From contig NZ_JAINZP010000002.1 of NCBI RefSeq assembly GCF_020166435.1, forward strand, positions 372,001 to 436,000: 64,000 bases of DNA. Direction: 5' to 3'. The translations under genes were made by a program, and so were the position numbers. Positions 6,944-14,457 of the stretch are shown in pieces; the first letter of the stretch is position 1, and each line of letters begins with the position of its first letter. The DNA comes from Pectobacterium versatile (GTDB taxonomy: Bacteria > Pseudomonadota > Gammaproteobacteria > Enterobacterales > Enterobacteriaceae). Under the pieces are notes generated by a model. The model searched no databases and had not been told where the DNA came from. It worked only from the letters and a program-made list of their open reading frames with translations.

Positions 6944-8370
6944 CAGTTAGTGCCCTCCAGCGTTACCAGGTATTCCGAGGTGATCTCCGTCTCAAAGGTC
7001 AGACGCTCAAGCGGCGGCGGCGGAGTGAATTTGTAGTTAAGCAACAGGTGCCCTGCCGCCAGTTCGGTTTGCTCGTTACGCGCAGCATCGAACCAGCATT
7101 TGAAGCCCAGCAATGCGCCGTCACCGATCAGCTTGCGACCGTAGGCGTTGACGGATTCCACCAGAGCGTCGATCAGCGCCTGATTGATCGGCATGTCGAT
7201 ATACTGCTGACTGAAATAACGGATGGATTCGTTAATCACATCGCCAGTACGACGCACGTTTTCGAAGTTCTTCATGTGCGTCACGGTTGGCCAGGCAGCG
7301 GTGCGATTGCCCCACAGGCGCAGGCCGGAACCATAGCTGTTGAAAATGGTGCTGATGCCCTGCTCGTTCAGCAGGTTCACTTCACTCTGTGGATCGTCAA
7401 TCATCGCGGACAACTGGCGCTCTACGCCGGTGATCCCTTTGATTTCCTGATTGGATGACGACCACCAGAAACCTTTTTCCAGATCGACTTTGGCACGCAG
7501 ACCCGCAGCACGCGCCGACAGCGGCTCCAGACGTTCACTGTTGGTTTCCGCGTCGTACACTTTTACATGCGGATAGCACAGACGAGCACGTTCAGAACTG
7601 GTGTTGAAGTTGATCGTGCCTTCCGGGCCACGGCCGCTCAGCGCCTGCGCAAACGTGGTGCCGATTGGCGCATCGATATAGGCAATCGCGCCCAGTTTAT
7701 CGGCCAGCGAGATCAGCTCGGTCGTTACACTATTTTGCGTACAGAACACCGGTGAAATCAGAATCTTGGCAAAGAAGCCGTACAGGTTGTAGGTATCGTT
7801 CAGCAGCTTCATACCGGTGCGTTTGCCCGCGGCATTGATGCTGCCGATGATGTCGGCGGCAGTCACTTTCGTGACATCAGCAAAGTCATAAGACGCGCTA
7901 ACTACGGCAGCAACATCAATATTTTTACCCAGATTTTTCAGGACGCCGGTTTGCGCATCCAGCGTATAGTCCTGACCTTCGATAAACGGCTGACCGCCTT
8001 CTGCCGCTGTCAGCACCAGCTTGGCAACCACACGGTTTACCAGTTGTGCCGTACCAGTCGCTTTGTCAAACGTGACTTTTTCTGCGCTCACAGACGATTT
8101 GTGTTTCGCCGGATCCAGCACGTTGATGACCAGAACCGTACCCGCACCATGATCGTAAATCGCATCCAGCGCCTGCGGGATGGTATAGCCGCCGAACTGG
8201 CTACCAAACTGTGCTGCGTCTTTTTCGGACAGGCACAGCGTAATGTCATTTACCGCACCCTGCGGCGCCGTACCAATCAGCCCAATCACCGCAGATTTGA
8301 CGGTTTTCACCGGACGAGCACCGGTTTCAACTTCAATTGTTTCTACACCATGTAAATAATTAGCGGCCAA
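6943..8370 (-). CDS. Contractile tail sheath protein (Mu L / P2 FI type)
   Basis: The 475-residue protein is a tail sheath subunit. The N-terminus carries the usual G-V-E-T-I-E-V-E-T-G and S-A-V-I-G-L-I-G-T-A-P strands of the handshake domain. The middle holds an F-N-T-S-S-E-R-A-R-L-C-Y-P-H-V segment, and the conserved C-terminal core has G-L-R-L-W-G-N-R-T, R-R-T-G-D-V-I-N-E-S-I-R and L-L-G-F-K-C-W-F-D. Length is close to Mu L. Sheath contraction drives the tube through the target envelope. The start overlaps the DUF2635 gene by 11 bases. Presence of an intact sheath makes this an R-type (contractile) rather than an F-type particle. Confidence 0.95.
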   Translation of the reverse strand: MAANYLHGVETIEVETGARPVKTVKSAVIGLIGTAPQGAVNDITLCLSEKDAAQFGSQFGGYTIPQALDAIYDHGAGTVLVINVLDPAKHKSSVSAEKVTFDKATGTAQLVNRVVAKLVLTAAEGGQPFIEGQDYTLDAQTGVLKNLGKNIDVAAVVSASYDFADVTKVTAADIIGSINAAGKRTGMKLLNDTYNLYGFFAKILISPVFCTQNSVTTELISLADKLGAIAYIDAPIGTTFAQALSGRGPEGTINFNTSSERARLCYPHVKVYDAETNSERLEPLSARAAGLRAKVDLEKGFWWSSSNQEIKGITGVERQLSAMIDDPQSEVNLLNEQGISTIFNSYGSGLRLWGNRTAAWPTVTHMKNFENVRRTGDVINESIRYFSQQYIDMPINQALIDALVESVNAYGRKLIGDGALLGFKCWFDAARNEQTELAAGHLLLNYKFTPPPPLERLTFETEITSEYLVTLEGTN

Positions 8371-8557
8371 GGGTCACCTCCGTTGCGCTATCAGCCAGAA
8401 TCTGATCCGCGACAGGCAGCAAATAGCCCAGCGCGACCAGCGTTTTCACGTACTCATGATCTGCCGGCAGTTCAGTCACCTGAGCGGGCCAAAGCAGAAT
8501 TTCCTGACCATCTGCCAGCGTGACGCCGCTGGCGGGGCCGGTGTAGCGGTATTTCAT
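8360..8557 (-). CDS. DUF2635 small phage tail protein (Mu gp38-like)
   Basis: A 65-residue protein directly before the sheath gene, where Mu-like phages encode gp38. It has the family look: a G-x-A-S-G-V-T-L segment, then D-G-Q-E-I-L-L-W-P-A-Q-V-T-E-L-P, then D-H-E-Y-V-K-T-L-V-A-L-G-Y-L. It overlaps gp37 by four bases (ATGA) and the sheath by eleven, so expression is coupled. The biochemical role of the family is not established. Confidence 0.8.
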   Translation of the reverse strand: MKYRYTGPASGVTLADGQEILLWPAQVTELPADHEYVKTLVALGYLLPVADQILADSATEVTLGR

Positions 8558-9021
8558 GCGTCTTTCTCCTCATAATTAACCGTGGTAAGCAGCGGACCAT
8601 CCGTCTGCTCGCGGTCTTCGATAAAAAGGGTTTCTGTGGTGCAATCGATGGCGTAATGCCAGCGTCCTTCGGTGTGACCAACGTAACGGTCACGTACTAG
8701 CCGAATACCGCGATGACAGTCAGGCAGTCGGTATCCTCCCAGCGCCTGACGGACGGTATCGAGTGTGGCCAGTACGCCGTCTTCGCCATCCAGCTCCGGT
8801 AACAGCACGGCAACCATCAGTTGTGGTCGTTGCGTCTGAACCGGAGAATCCACATCTTCCGGTGCGGAAAATTCGGAACCGCGATACCCCACCAGCACAT
8901 CGCCAACAGTCAGAAGGTCTGGCCCGATCAGAATGTTTTCTGGACAGGACGCAATCCGCCGTGCCGGTAAGTGCTGTTGGAGGCGGGCTATCACCGCATC
9001 GATAATTGGTCTGGTATTCAT
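8554..9021 (-). CDS. Gp37-like tail protein (DUF1834)
   Basis: This 155-residue protein is the first gene of the structural unit. It resembles Mu gp37 / DUF1834: an N-terminal helix (I-I-D-A-V-I-A-R-L-Q-Q-H-L) followed by alternating strands, including P-Q-L-M-V-A-V-L-L-P and the late H-Y-A-I-D-C-T-T-E-T-L-F-I. In Mu-like phages gp37 is preceded by head completion proteins. Here the next gene upstream is the lysis-side gp26-like gene, beyond a terminator and a 260-base gap, so the whole head module is missing at this boundary. Confidence 0.8.
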   Translation of the reverse strand: MNTRPIIDAVIARLQQHLPARRIASCPENILIGPDLLTVGDVLVGYRGSEFSAPEDVDSPVQTQRPQLMVAVLLPELDGEDGVLATLDTVRQALGGYRLPDCHRGIRLVRDRYVGHTEGRWHYAIDCTTETLFIEDREQTDGPLLTTVNYEEKDA

Positions 9022-9282
9022 ATCCGTTCACCCGCTGTGTTGATGGCACACTGTTTTGGTGGCGCATCGTGTTGATGGCGTTAGTATCCGGATAAGGGTT
9101 GGCTGCGGCTTTTAATCTGTTTTAGAAAAAATAGCGAAGTGATTTATTTGAGAAAAAACGACTAATACACTGAATAATAAAAATTATTTCGATAAAAAAA
9201 CGCCAGCACAACCGTGCTGGCGTAAAGGAATATGACAATATCGATAACGTGCAAAGACAGAAAAGAAACCAATGCAATGGGA
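9022..9282. other. Gap at the site of the missing head module
   Basis: No gene is visible. The stretch contains the terminator at 9194-9223 and an AT-rich 70-base segment (about 9115-9195) that must hold the promoter for the minus-strand structural cassette, although I see no clear sigma-70 boxes. In Mu-like phages roughly ten genes (gp27-gp36: terminase, portal, protease, scaffold, capsid) would lie here. Confidence 0.6.
9194..9223 (-). terminator. Strong terminator ending the lysis cassette
   Basis: On the minus strand CGCCAGCAC-GGTT-GTGCTGGCG is followed by seven T residues after one more T. The 9-pair GC stem and long T-run make it a textbook intrinsic terminator. It lies about 60 bases behind the gp26-like stop and separates the lysis cassette from the structural genes. 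Confidence 0.88.
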
Positions 9283-9594
9283 TTACCGATCCCAATATTT
9301 TTCCGGCCGGGCGATGCCAACCATACAGTCAACCGCATATTCCACGACATCTATACCAAGGCGGGTAAGATTCGCCAACCAGACGCCACCTACCTCTTTG
9401 GTCAATACGGCCATCTTGCGATCGGCCAGATAATCCAGTGCATGACGCAGCTCCGGCTCTGAAGCATCGGCATACAGCCGCTGCATCAGCGCTAGCAGGA
9501 ACATTTCATTCGCGGTGTAAGGCCGCGTTTTATTTAATGCGATGAGCAAGTGCCAACGCATCGATTCCTGTCGGATACGCTGCGTATCAGCCAT
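9283..9594 (-). CDS. Mu gp26-like small phage protein (VpaChn25_0724 type)
   Basis: The 103-residue protein starts at the ATG at 9594 with a GGGAGG ribosome site and overlaps the DUF2730 gene by eight bases. It has the layout of a small winged-helix-like protein: R-W-H-L-L-I-A-L-N-K-T-R-P-Y-T-A-N-E, helices, A-L-D-Y-L-A-D-R-K-M-A-V-L, then G-x-W-L-A-N-L-T-R-L-G-I-D-V-V-E-Y. Proteins of this kind follow the DUF2730 gene in Mu-like phages just before the terminase genes. Its survival next to the head-module gap dates the cluster to a Mu-like ancestor. Function is unknown. Confidence 0.7.
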   Translation of the reverse strand: MADTQRIRQESMRWHLLIALNKTRPYTANEMFLLALMQRLYADASEPELRHALDYLADRKMAVLTKEVGGVWLANLTRLGIDVVEYAVDCMVGIARPEKYWDR

Positions 9595-9916
9595 GATTGC
9601 CTCCCGAATACCGCTGCTGCACCAATTCCAGCTTGTTATAAAGCGCATCCAGTTTGGCTTCGATGACCGTCTGACCACGGATGTAATCCTCACGTCTTAC
9701 ATAAACCAGTGGTAAATCGGCGCGGAATTCCAGAAATTCACGCTCCAGCCGCGTCCATCCCTGCTCGCTCTTCTGGCGAGCATTCTCCAGGGCGGCGAAA
9801 CGCTCGTTCAGCCGCTTTTCAATCTGCGTGAGCAAAATCCGACCAGCGGCAAACAGGAAGCTCATAAACGACAACAACAGGCCGACCAACGACCAGAATT
9901 CCACTTCAATCTTCAC
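9587..9916 (-). CDS. DUF2730 family membrane-anchored phage protein (Mu gp25-like)
   Basis: A 109-residue protein with one N-terminal membrane segment (about residues 8-28) followed by a charged coiled coil (R-L-N-E-R-F-A-A-L-E-N-A-R-Q-K-S-E), the arrangement of Mu gp25 / DUF2730. The start is a GTG inside the 3' end of the Rz gene. It may take part in lysis, given its place in the lysis cassette and its spanin-like shape, but no function is established. Confidence 0.75.
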   Translation of the reverse strand: MKIEVEFWSLVGLLLSFMSFLFAAGRILLTQIEKRLNERFAALENARQKSEQGWTRLEREFLEFRADLPLVYVRREDYIRGQTVIEAKLDALYNKLELVQQRYSGGNHG

Positions 9917-10580
9917 GTGTTACCTCCCCTGCCTGTTGTAACGTTTCGATGTAATCCAGCAGCGCGTTAACCTGCGCACTCAGCGCTTGATAGCGCTCTC
10001 CGTTGTCGCTGATGTTGGCGAGAATATCGCGCTGGGAGACACCTGAACGTTGTAATTCGGCGTCAGCGGTTGCGCTGGCACCGGACGCTGCGCCAGTGCG
10101 GCGGGCAGCGGCGGTAGCGTCTGAGGTACTGTCGGTGGACAGACCGAAAGCGGCGTTGTAGTGCTGCACGAAGCCACGAGTAAACACGCACTGCACAGGC
10201 TGAACTTTGCCTTTTTCGTCAATGTATTGCTGAGTAACATGGTCAATTTTCCGTTGTAGAGCGGCGTTATCCGCCGACAGTTTTTGACGCGCTGCGACAT
10301 AGCGCTGTTCGAGTTGATTCCCACGCTCTACCTGTTGCTGGTATTGCTCCGCCGCCGCACGTAATAGCTGGTTCTGGGTTTCAGCCTGCTGCTGCTGTAG
10401 CAAGTTGAATGCCGCCTGCTGTTTCGCCAGCGCGGCATCCCCCAGTGCCTGCGCCAGTTGATAACCCTGATTACGACCGGTCAGATAGACCGCGAGTAGC
10501 AACACCACGACAAGCAGGACGGCGACCATACGTGGCGAAAGAAAGGATTTCAGACTATTGATAAACAGACTATTCCACAC
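9906..10580 (-). CDS. Inner-membrane spanin Rz-like
   Basis: The 224-residue protein has an N-terminal signal anchor (about residues 18-36, V-A-V-L-L-V-V-V-L-L-L-A-V-Y-L) and a long glutamine- and alanine-rich periplasmic coiled coil, the shape of an i-spanin. The C-terminal 90 residues are low-complexity and alanine/threonine-rich because that DNA also codes for Rz1 in another frame. It would pair with Rz1 across the periplasm and fuse the two membranes in the last step of lysis. It overlaps the transglycosylase stop and carries the nested gene at 9980-10240. Confidence 0.85.
   Translation of the reverse strand: MWNSLFINSLKSFLSPRMVAVLLVVVLLLAVYLTGRNQGYQLAQALGDAALAKQQAAFNLLQQQQAETQNQLLRAAAEQYQQQVERGNQLEQRYVAARQKLSADNAALQRKIDHVTQQYIDEKGKVQPVQCVFTRGFVQHYNAAFGLSTDSTSDATAAARRTGAASGASATADAELQRSGVSQRDILANISDNGERYQALSAQVNALLDYIETLQQAGEVTRED
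9980..10240 (-). CDS. Outer-membrane spanin Rz1-like lipoprotein, nested in Rz
   Basis: An 86-residue frame wholly inside the Rz gene begins at the ATG at 10240. It has a short signal peptide ending in a lipobox (L-V-A-S-C, lipidated Cys near residue 24) followed by a proline-rich stretch (V-C-P-P-T-V-P-Q-T-L-P-P-L-P), the hallmark of Rz1 outer-membrane spanins. The frame extends upstream without a good signal sequence, so the internal ATG is preferred. It is easily missed by gene callers because of the overlap. Confidence 0.85.
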   Translation of the reverse strand: MLLSNTLTKKAKFSLCSACLLVASCSTTTPLSVCPPTVPQTLPPLPAALAQRPVPAQPLTPNYNVQVSPSAIFSPTSATTESAIKR

Positions 10581-11181
10581 AGCTCGCCCTCCCCCAGCTC
10601 AAATACCGTGGCGCCAACTGATGCAAAATACGATCGGGATAATGGCGGTTTTCACGCCAGTTGGCGGCACTGCGTCCGGCATTGACGGTTTCCACATGAT
10701 CGAACCAGCGGAGTATGTCCTTCTCAGCGATCTTCGCGCGTTGCTTATCACGCTGTAACCAGCCAAGCCCGCCGTTGTAGGACGACAAGGTCATCGCCAT
10801 ACGTTCGCAGTCGTTGCTGGCGCTGATTCGTGTCCACAGCCAGCGATCGTAGCCCGTCAGAGCACGGATAGCCCAGGCAGGATTAAACGGTTGATTAGCG
10901 CGAAGTTCAGGAACGATACCGCTAAACCAGTCGGCGGTGGTCGGCATAAACTGCGCCAGCCCTTGTGCACCGACGGGTGAAACGGCTCGAGGATTCCAAC
11001 CGCTTTCCTGATGCAACTGCGCCGCAAAGTCAGCAATCGGGGCATTCATACCCCAATCCAATCGTGCACTGCGTATCACATCACTGCGATACGCCTGCGC
11101 AGCACGAGGGATCGTGTCGGCGCAGACCGTAGCGCTAAAAAGCAGCGGGCTAAGAAACAGCGTGATGAGAAGGTGTCGCAT
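10570..11181 (-). CDS. Secreted lytic transglycosylase (phage endolysin)
   Basis: The 203-residue protein has a cleavable signal peptide (first 21 residues, ending in V-C-A) and an SLT-type lysozyme-like domain. The catalytic glutamate is in L-H-Q-E-S-G-W-N-P-R-A, followed by S-P-V-G-A-Q-G-L-A-Q-F-M-P and the later S-Y-N-G-G-L-G-W motif. It would cleave glycan strands of murein. Mu and related phages use such a transglycosylase with holin and spanins. Having its own signal peptide means it may reach the periplasm through Sec, with the holin acting as trigger. The stop overlaps Rz by eleven bases. Confidence 0.9.
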   Translation of the reverse strand: MRHLLITLFLSPLLFSATVCADTIPRAAQAYRSDVIRSARLDWGMNAPIADFAAQLHQESGWNPRAVSPVGAQGLAQFMPTTADWFSGIVPELRANQPFNPAWAIRALTGYDRWLWTRISASNDCERMAMTLSSYNGGLGWLQRDKQRAKIAEKDILRWFDHVETVNAGRSAANWRENRHYPDRILHQLAPRYLSWGRASCVE

Positions 11182-11182
11182 A

Positions 11183-11512
11183 TCACAGCCCCATCGCTAC
11201 GCCGATGCAAACGGCTGACACAATCAGCGCACGTCGTAACATCGCGGCGGCAAATACGGTGTGGTGGCCGTCCCGAACCGGGAAACGTCCACGCGGTACA
11301 GATTCATCACCTTGTTCGAGGAACAGACCGGGACGCGCTTTAGGAAACAGCGAGCGATCCAGCCAATAGCCTAATACCGCAGCGAGTGAAATAAGCGAGA
11401 GCTTATAGACGGTGACGGGAAGCTGTTGCGGTGAAATCAGCCCGATAACAGCAAAGAGAAAAGCGGATGTCACAATCCAGCCGGTAAGACGCGGTTTTTT
11501 GATTTTTTTCAC
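11183..11512 (-). CDS. Putative holin
   Basis: The 109-residue protein starts at a GTG preceded by a perfect AGGAGG seven bases upstream. It has three hydrophobic helices (about 10-28, 33-50 and 88-108) and a short charged region (R-S-L-F-P-K-A-R-P-G) between the second and third, resembling Mu-type putative holins. It is the first gene of the lysis cassette, one base from the transglycosylase start. The strong ribosome site and GTG start are typical of timing-controlled lysis genes. Confidence 0.78.
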   Translation of the reverse strand: MKKIKKPRLTGWIVTSAFLFAVIGLISPQQLPVTVYKLSLISLAAVLGYWLDRSLFPKARPGLFLEQGDESVPRGRFPVRDGHHTVFAAAMLRRALIVSAVCIGVAMGL

Positions 11513-11662
11513 GATAAAGCCTCCTGATAAGAATGGAGGCCATTATGCAAAATGCAGGGGTTTGATGATTTTAAAGGAGTTTAAGTATTACTAAGACGCA
11601 AGATCCCACAGAATTGAACCATTTCTATTCGTCATCTCTTTCTAGTCTTCATCCTTCACATT

Positions 11663-11676
11663 GCCCATACATGGGC
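11663..11676. promoter_or_regulatory. 14-bp palindrome upstream of the lysis cassette
   Basis: GCCCATACATGGGC consists of two 6-base arms around AC. It lies about 150 bases before the holin start and 55 bases behind the prtF stop. It is operator-like, but no regulator is known. Confidence 0.4.
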
Positions 11677-11683
11677 TTCCTGC

Positions 11684-11725
11684 TGATAAAAATCATAACC
11701 GATTATCCGTATATGATTTTTATCA
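11684..11725. promoter_or_regulatory. Perfect 14-bp inverted repeat between prtF and the tail cluster
   Basis: TGATAAAAATCATA at 11684 is repeated inverted as TATGATTTTTATCA at 11712, with 14 bases between. Each arm contains its own small dyad (TGAT-AAAA-ATCA). The sequence is AT-rich and has no T-run behind it, so it does not look like a normal terminator. It could be an operator for the lysis cassette, or form a weak transcription end for prtF. Confidence 0.5.
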
Positions 11726-11731
11726 TCTGTT

Positions 11732-13099
11732 TTAGTTTCTGCTGATCTTGTTGTTGGCTAATGACGTTGTTGCTGGCTGAAACCAGGCTGCCAGTTCCAG
11801 AATATCTTTCTCGTTCAGCGTACCTGCGGTATAGCGCAGTAATAGCCACGCCTGAAGCCAGCTGTATTTCGCTTCCGCCAGCTCTCGTCGAGCGTTATAC
11901 CAATCCTGCTCGGCCAGCAAAATATCCAGATTGATACGTTCTCCGCCTGCGACACTCAACCGTGTGGCATTAACGGCTTCTTGGGCAGATGAGGCCGTCA
12001 TTTGCCAAGCCTTAATTTTCGCCGATCCGTTATTGTACAGGTTGTAGTACTTTTTCAATTCCGCCAGCGTTTTCTTGGTTTGGTCGTCCAGCTCCGCCTG
12101 ACTTTGCTGATATTCCGCCGCGGCCTGCCGCATCGATGCCGAGACGGAGCCACCAGAGTAAAGCGGGACATTCAGTTGCAAACCGACGCTCTGCGTGTCG
12201 TATTTCTGGTTGTAGTTGTATTCACTTTCCGAACGACTATTGCGCGACGATGCCACCAGCGACAGCGTAGGTAAATGCCCAGCACGGCTGCGTTCGATTT
12301 CATAGCGGCTGACCGCCAGCCCCTCGCGCTGAGTGGCCAGTTTGGCATTGTGCTGCACGGCAAGATCGCGCCACTGCGCCAGCGTCTGCTTACCTGATTC
12401 CGCTGATGGCAGTTGGGTAAGCGCCATAGGATACAGCGTCGTGATATCCAGCACCGTCCCCGTCATATTTTCCAGATCGGTGATCGCTGCATCCAGATTG
12501 TCCTGTTGCTCAATCCGTTGCGCTTCGATCAGCGTAAAACGCGCCTCCGTTTCCCGCACATCCGTTAGTGTGCCTTCACCCGCCAGCAGCAGGCGTTTAT
12601 TCAGCGCCAGCTGTTCCTGATACGCACGCTGCTGCGCATCCAGCAATTGCAGCTTTTCCTGCGCCAGCAGCGCATTACTCCAAGCTTGATATAATCGCAC
12701 CATCAAATCCTGACTGCGATCGCGAAAACGCTGATCGGCCATCAGCGTGCGGGCAACGCCCTGCTGATAACGCGCCCAAGCCGCATAGTCCAGCAGCGGC
12801 TGGCGCAGCGACAGCGTTGACGTGTAGCTGTCATAATCGCGTTTTAATGTGTTACCCGTGAAGCTATCCGTTTGGGTGACTTTGGAATGGCTATGGTTAG
12901 CGTTATAGCCATACTGGAGATTGGGAAGCAGATTGGCACGCCCGATCGTCTCCTCTTCCTGACCCGCGGCATGCTCAAACCCCGCCGCGCGAAACTGCGC
13001 GTCATTACGCAGCGCCAATTCCCATGCATCAAGCAGCCCTAATGCGTTGGCCCCTGAAGAAAGCAGCCCAAACAGCACGATTATCGCGATCCTTTGCAT
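11732..13099 (-). CDS. prtF: TolC-like outer membrane channel of the protease type I secretion system
   Basis: The 455-residue protein has a signal peptide (ends near residue 19, A-N-A) and the two-fold repeated TolC/OEP layout: L-L-D-A-W-E-L-A-L-R-N-D-A-Q-F, then L-R-Q-P-L-L-D-Y-A-A-W near residue 100, and the second repeat with N-V-P-L-Y-S-G-G-S-V near 315. It forms the outer-membrane exit tunnel for the metalloprotease. It is the last gene of the operon, two bases behind prtE, and is a dedicated homologue rather than the housekeeping TolC. Confidence 0.92.
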   Translation of the reverse strand: MQRIAIIVLFGLLSSGANALGLLDAWELALRNDAQFRAAGFEHAAGQEEETIGRANLLPNLQYGYNANHSHSKVTQTDSFTGNTLKRDYDSYTSTLSLRQPLLDYAAWARYQQGVARTLMADQRFRDRSQDLMVRLYQAWSNALLAQEKLQLLDAQQRAYQEQLALNKRLLLAGEGTLTDVRETEARFTLIEAQRIEQQDNLDAAITDLENMTGTVLDITTLYPMALTQLPSAESGKQTLAQWRDLAVQHNAKLATQREGLAVSRYEIERSRAGHLPTLSLVASSRNSRSESEYNYNQKYDTQSVGLQLNVPLYSGGSVSASMRQAAAEYQQSQAELDDQTKKTLAELKKYYNLYNNGSAKIKAWQMTASSAQEAVNATRLSVAGGERINLDILLAEQDWYNARRELAEAKYSWLQAWLLLRYTAGTLNEKDILELAAWFQPATTSLANNKISRN

Positions 13100-13101
13100 G
13101 A

Positions 13102-14451
13102 TTATTCTTCCGTTAATGCCAGATGCAGGCGATCCATTAAAGGCTTAAAGAGATAATTGACGAACGACCGCTCTCCGGTACGAACAAACCCTTGCACCGG
13201 CATACCGGGCTTGACTTCCAGCCCCTCCAGCGCACGTTTCCCTGCCTCATCCACCTGAACGCGCAGGCTGTAATAAGGTGAACCGTCCCGCTCATCCAGC
13301 AGACGGTCGGCGGACAGTAGTTCGACCGTTCCCGCCACGCGTGGCGTCGTACTTTGATTAAACGCGACGAACTGAAGTTCAACGGGTAATCCCGGCCAGA
13401 CTTTATCCACCAGCTCAACGGGAAGACGCGCATCCACGAATAAAGGCTGATCGTCCGGTACGATCTCCAGAAGCGTCTGACCCGGCGCAATCACTCCGCC
13501 TTCCGTAAACACTTTCAGCCCGACCACCGTGCCGGAAACCGGGGCGCGCATCTGGATATTCGCCAGATTGAAATCAGCTTTTTCCTTCTTGCTGCCCACA
13601 TCGCTCAGCAGCGCCCGCACGTCCGCCAGCTCGCTGTTCACTTCTTTGTCGTATTCCTGCTGGCGCTGGGCGATCAGCAGCGTTTGTTGTTCAATATCAC
13701 GACGGGTACGGTTAATATCCCCCGCCAGCTGGGCGATATCGCCGTTAAGCTGCGCCAGCAGACGTTCGTTCTCCAGCATTTTGTTGCGCGGGACATAGTT
13801 TTCCGCCGCCAGTGAACGCAGCCCTTGCAGCTGTTGTTCCAGCGTCTCCCGCTGCTTCTGCTTACTGGTCATTACCTGACGCTGGGCGCTGAGTGACGCC
13901 TCCATCCCCGCGATGCTCGAGCGCATTCCTTCGGCTTCAAGCTTGAGCGACTGCTGACGACTGTGCAGTAAATCGCGCTGTAATGCCGTAATCACGCGCA
14001 TCTCCGATTTTTCCGCTAGCGGTTGCAGGCGAGGCGTCATCACCATGTCACTCAGGCGCTGCTGCTCAGCAAGCAGCCGACCTTCCCGCGCGACCAGTTG
14101 TAAATACTGACCATCCAGCCCTTCACTCGCCGAACGCGCATCGACTTCATTTAGCGTGAGCAGAATCTGACCAGCCTCGACCCTGTCGCCATCTTTCACC
14201 TGGATTTTATCGACAATACCGCCCTGATTGTGCTGCACAACCTTCCGGTTGCCGGAAATCACGACGCTACCATTCACCATGACGCCCTTATCCAACGGTG
14301 CAAACAGTGCCCACAGAAGAAAACCGCCGAACCCAGCGAGCACCAGCAACCATCCCAGACGCACAGCACGTTTTTCATCGCGTCGCGCCGTCTGGTTCAT
14401 ACTCTCTTCACTTATTTCTGATGCGGACATGTCTTTCCCTGTATTCGTCAT
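13102..14451 (-). CDS. prtE: Membrane fusion protein of the protease type I secretion system
   Basis: The 449-residue protein belongs to the HlyD/PrtE family. It has a short cytoplasmic N-terminus, one membrane helix (about residues 30-50), a lipoyl-like half motif (V-V-Q-H-N-Q-G-G-I-V-D-K-I-Q-V-K-D-G-D-R-V), a long coiled coil (about 130-290) and a C-terminal half with I-Q-M-R-A-P-V-S-G-T-V-V-G-L-K-V. It links the ABC transporter to the outer-membrane channel. It starts six bases behind prtD and stops two bases before prtF, so the three are cotranslated. Confidence 0.93.
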   Translation of the reverse strand: MTNTGKDMSASEISEESMNQTARRDEKRAVRLGWLLVLAGFGGFLLWALFAPLDKGVMVNGSVVISGNRKVVQHNQGGIVDKIQVKDGDRVEAGQILLTLNEVDARSASEGLDGQYLQLVAREGRLLAEQQRLSDMVMTPRLQPLAEKSEMRVITALQRDLLHSRQQSLKLEAEGMRSSIAGMEASLSAQRQVMTSKQKQRETLEQQLQGLRSLAAENYVPRNKMLENERLLAQLNGDIAQLAGDINRTRRDIEQQTLLIAQRQQEYDKEVNSELADVRALLSDVGSKKEKADFNLANIQMRAPVSGTVVGLKVFTEGGVIAPGQTLLEIVPDDQPLFVDARLPVELVDKVWPGLPVELQFVAFNQSTTPRVAGTVELLSADRLLDERDGSPYYSLRVQVDEAGKRALEGLEVKPGMPVQGFVRTGERSFVNYLFKPLMDRLHLALTEE

Positions 14452-14457
14452 TCCCTG

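Noticed and set aside
7048..7458. Open frame on the plus strand opposite the sheath gene
   Set aside because: Antisense of a clearly conserved sheath C-terminal core; no independent support.
11684..11725. Reading the inverted repeat as the prtF terminator
   Set aside because: The stem is AT-rich, the loop is 14 bases and no T-run follows in either direction; kept as a regulatory candidate.
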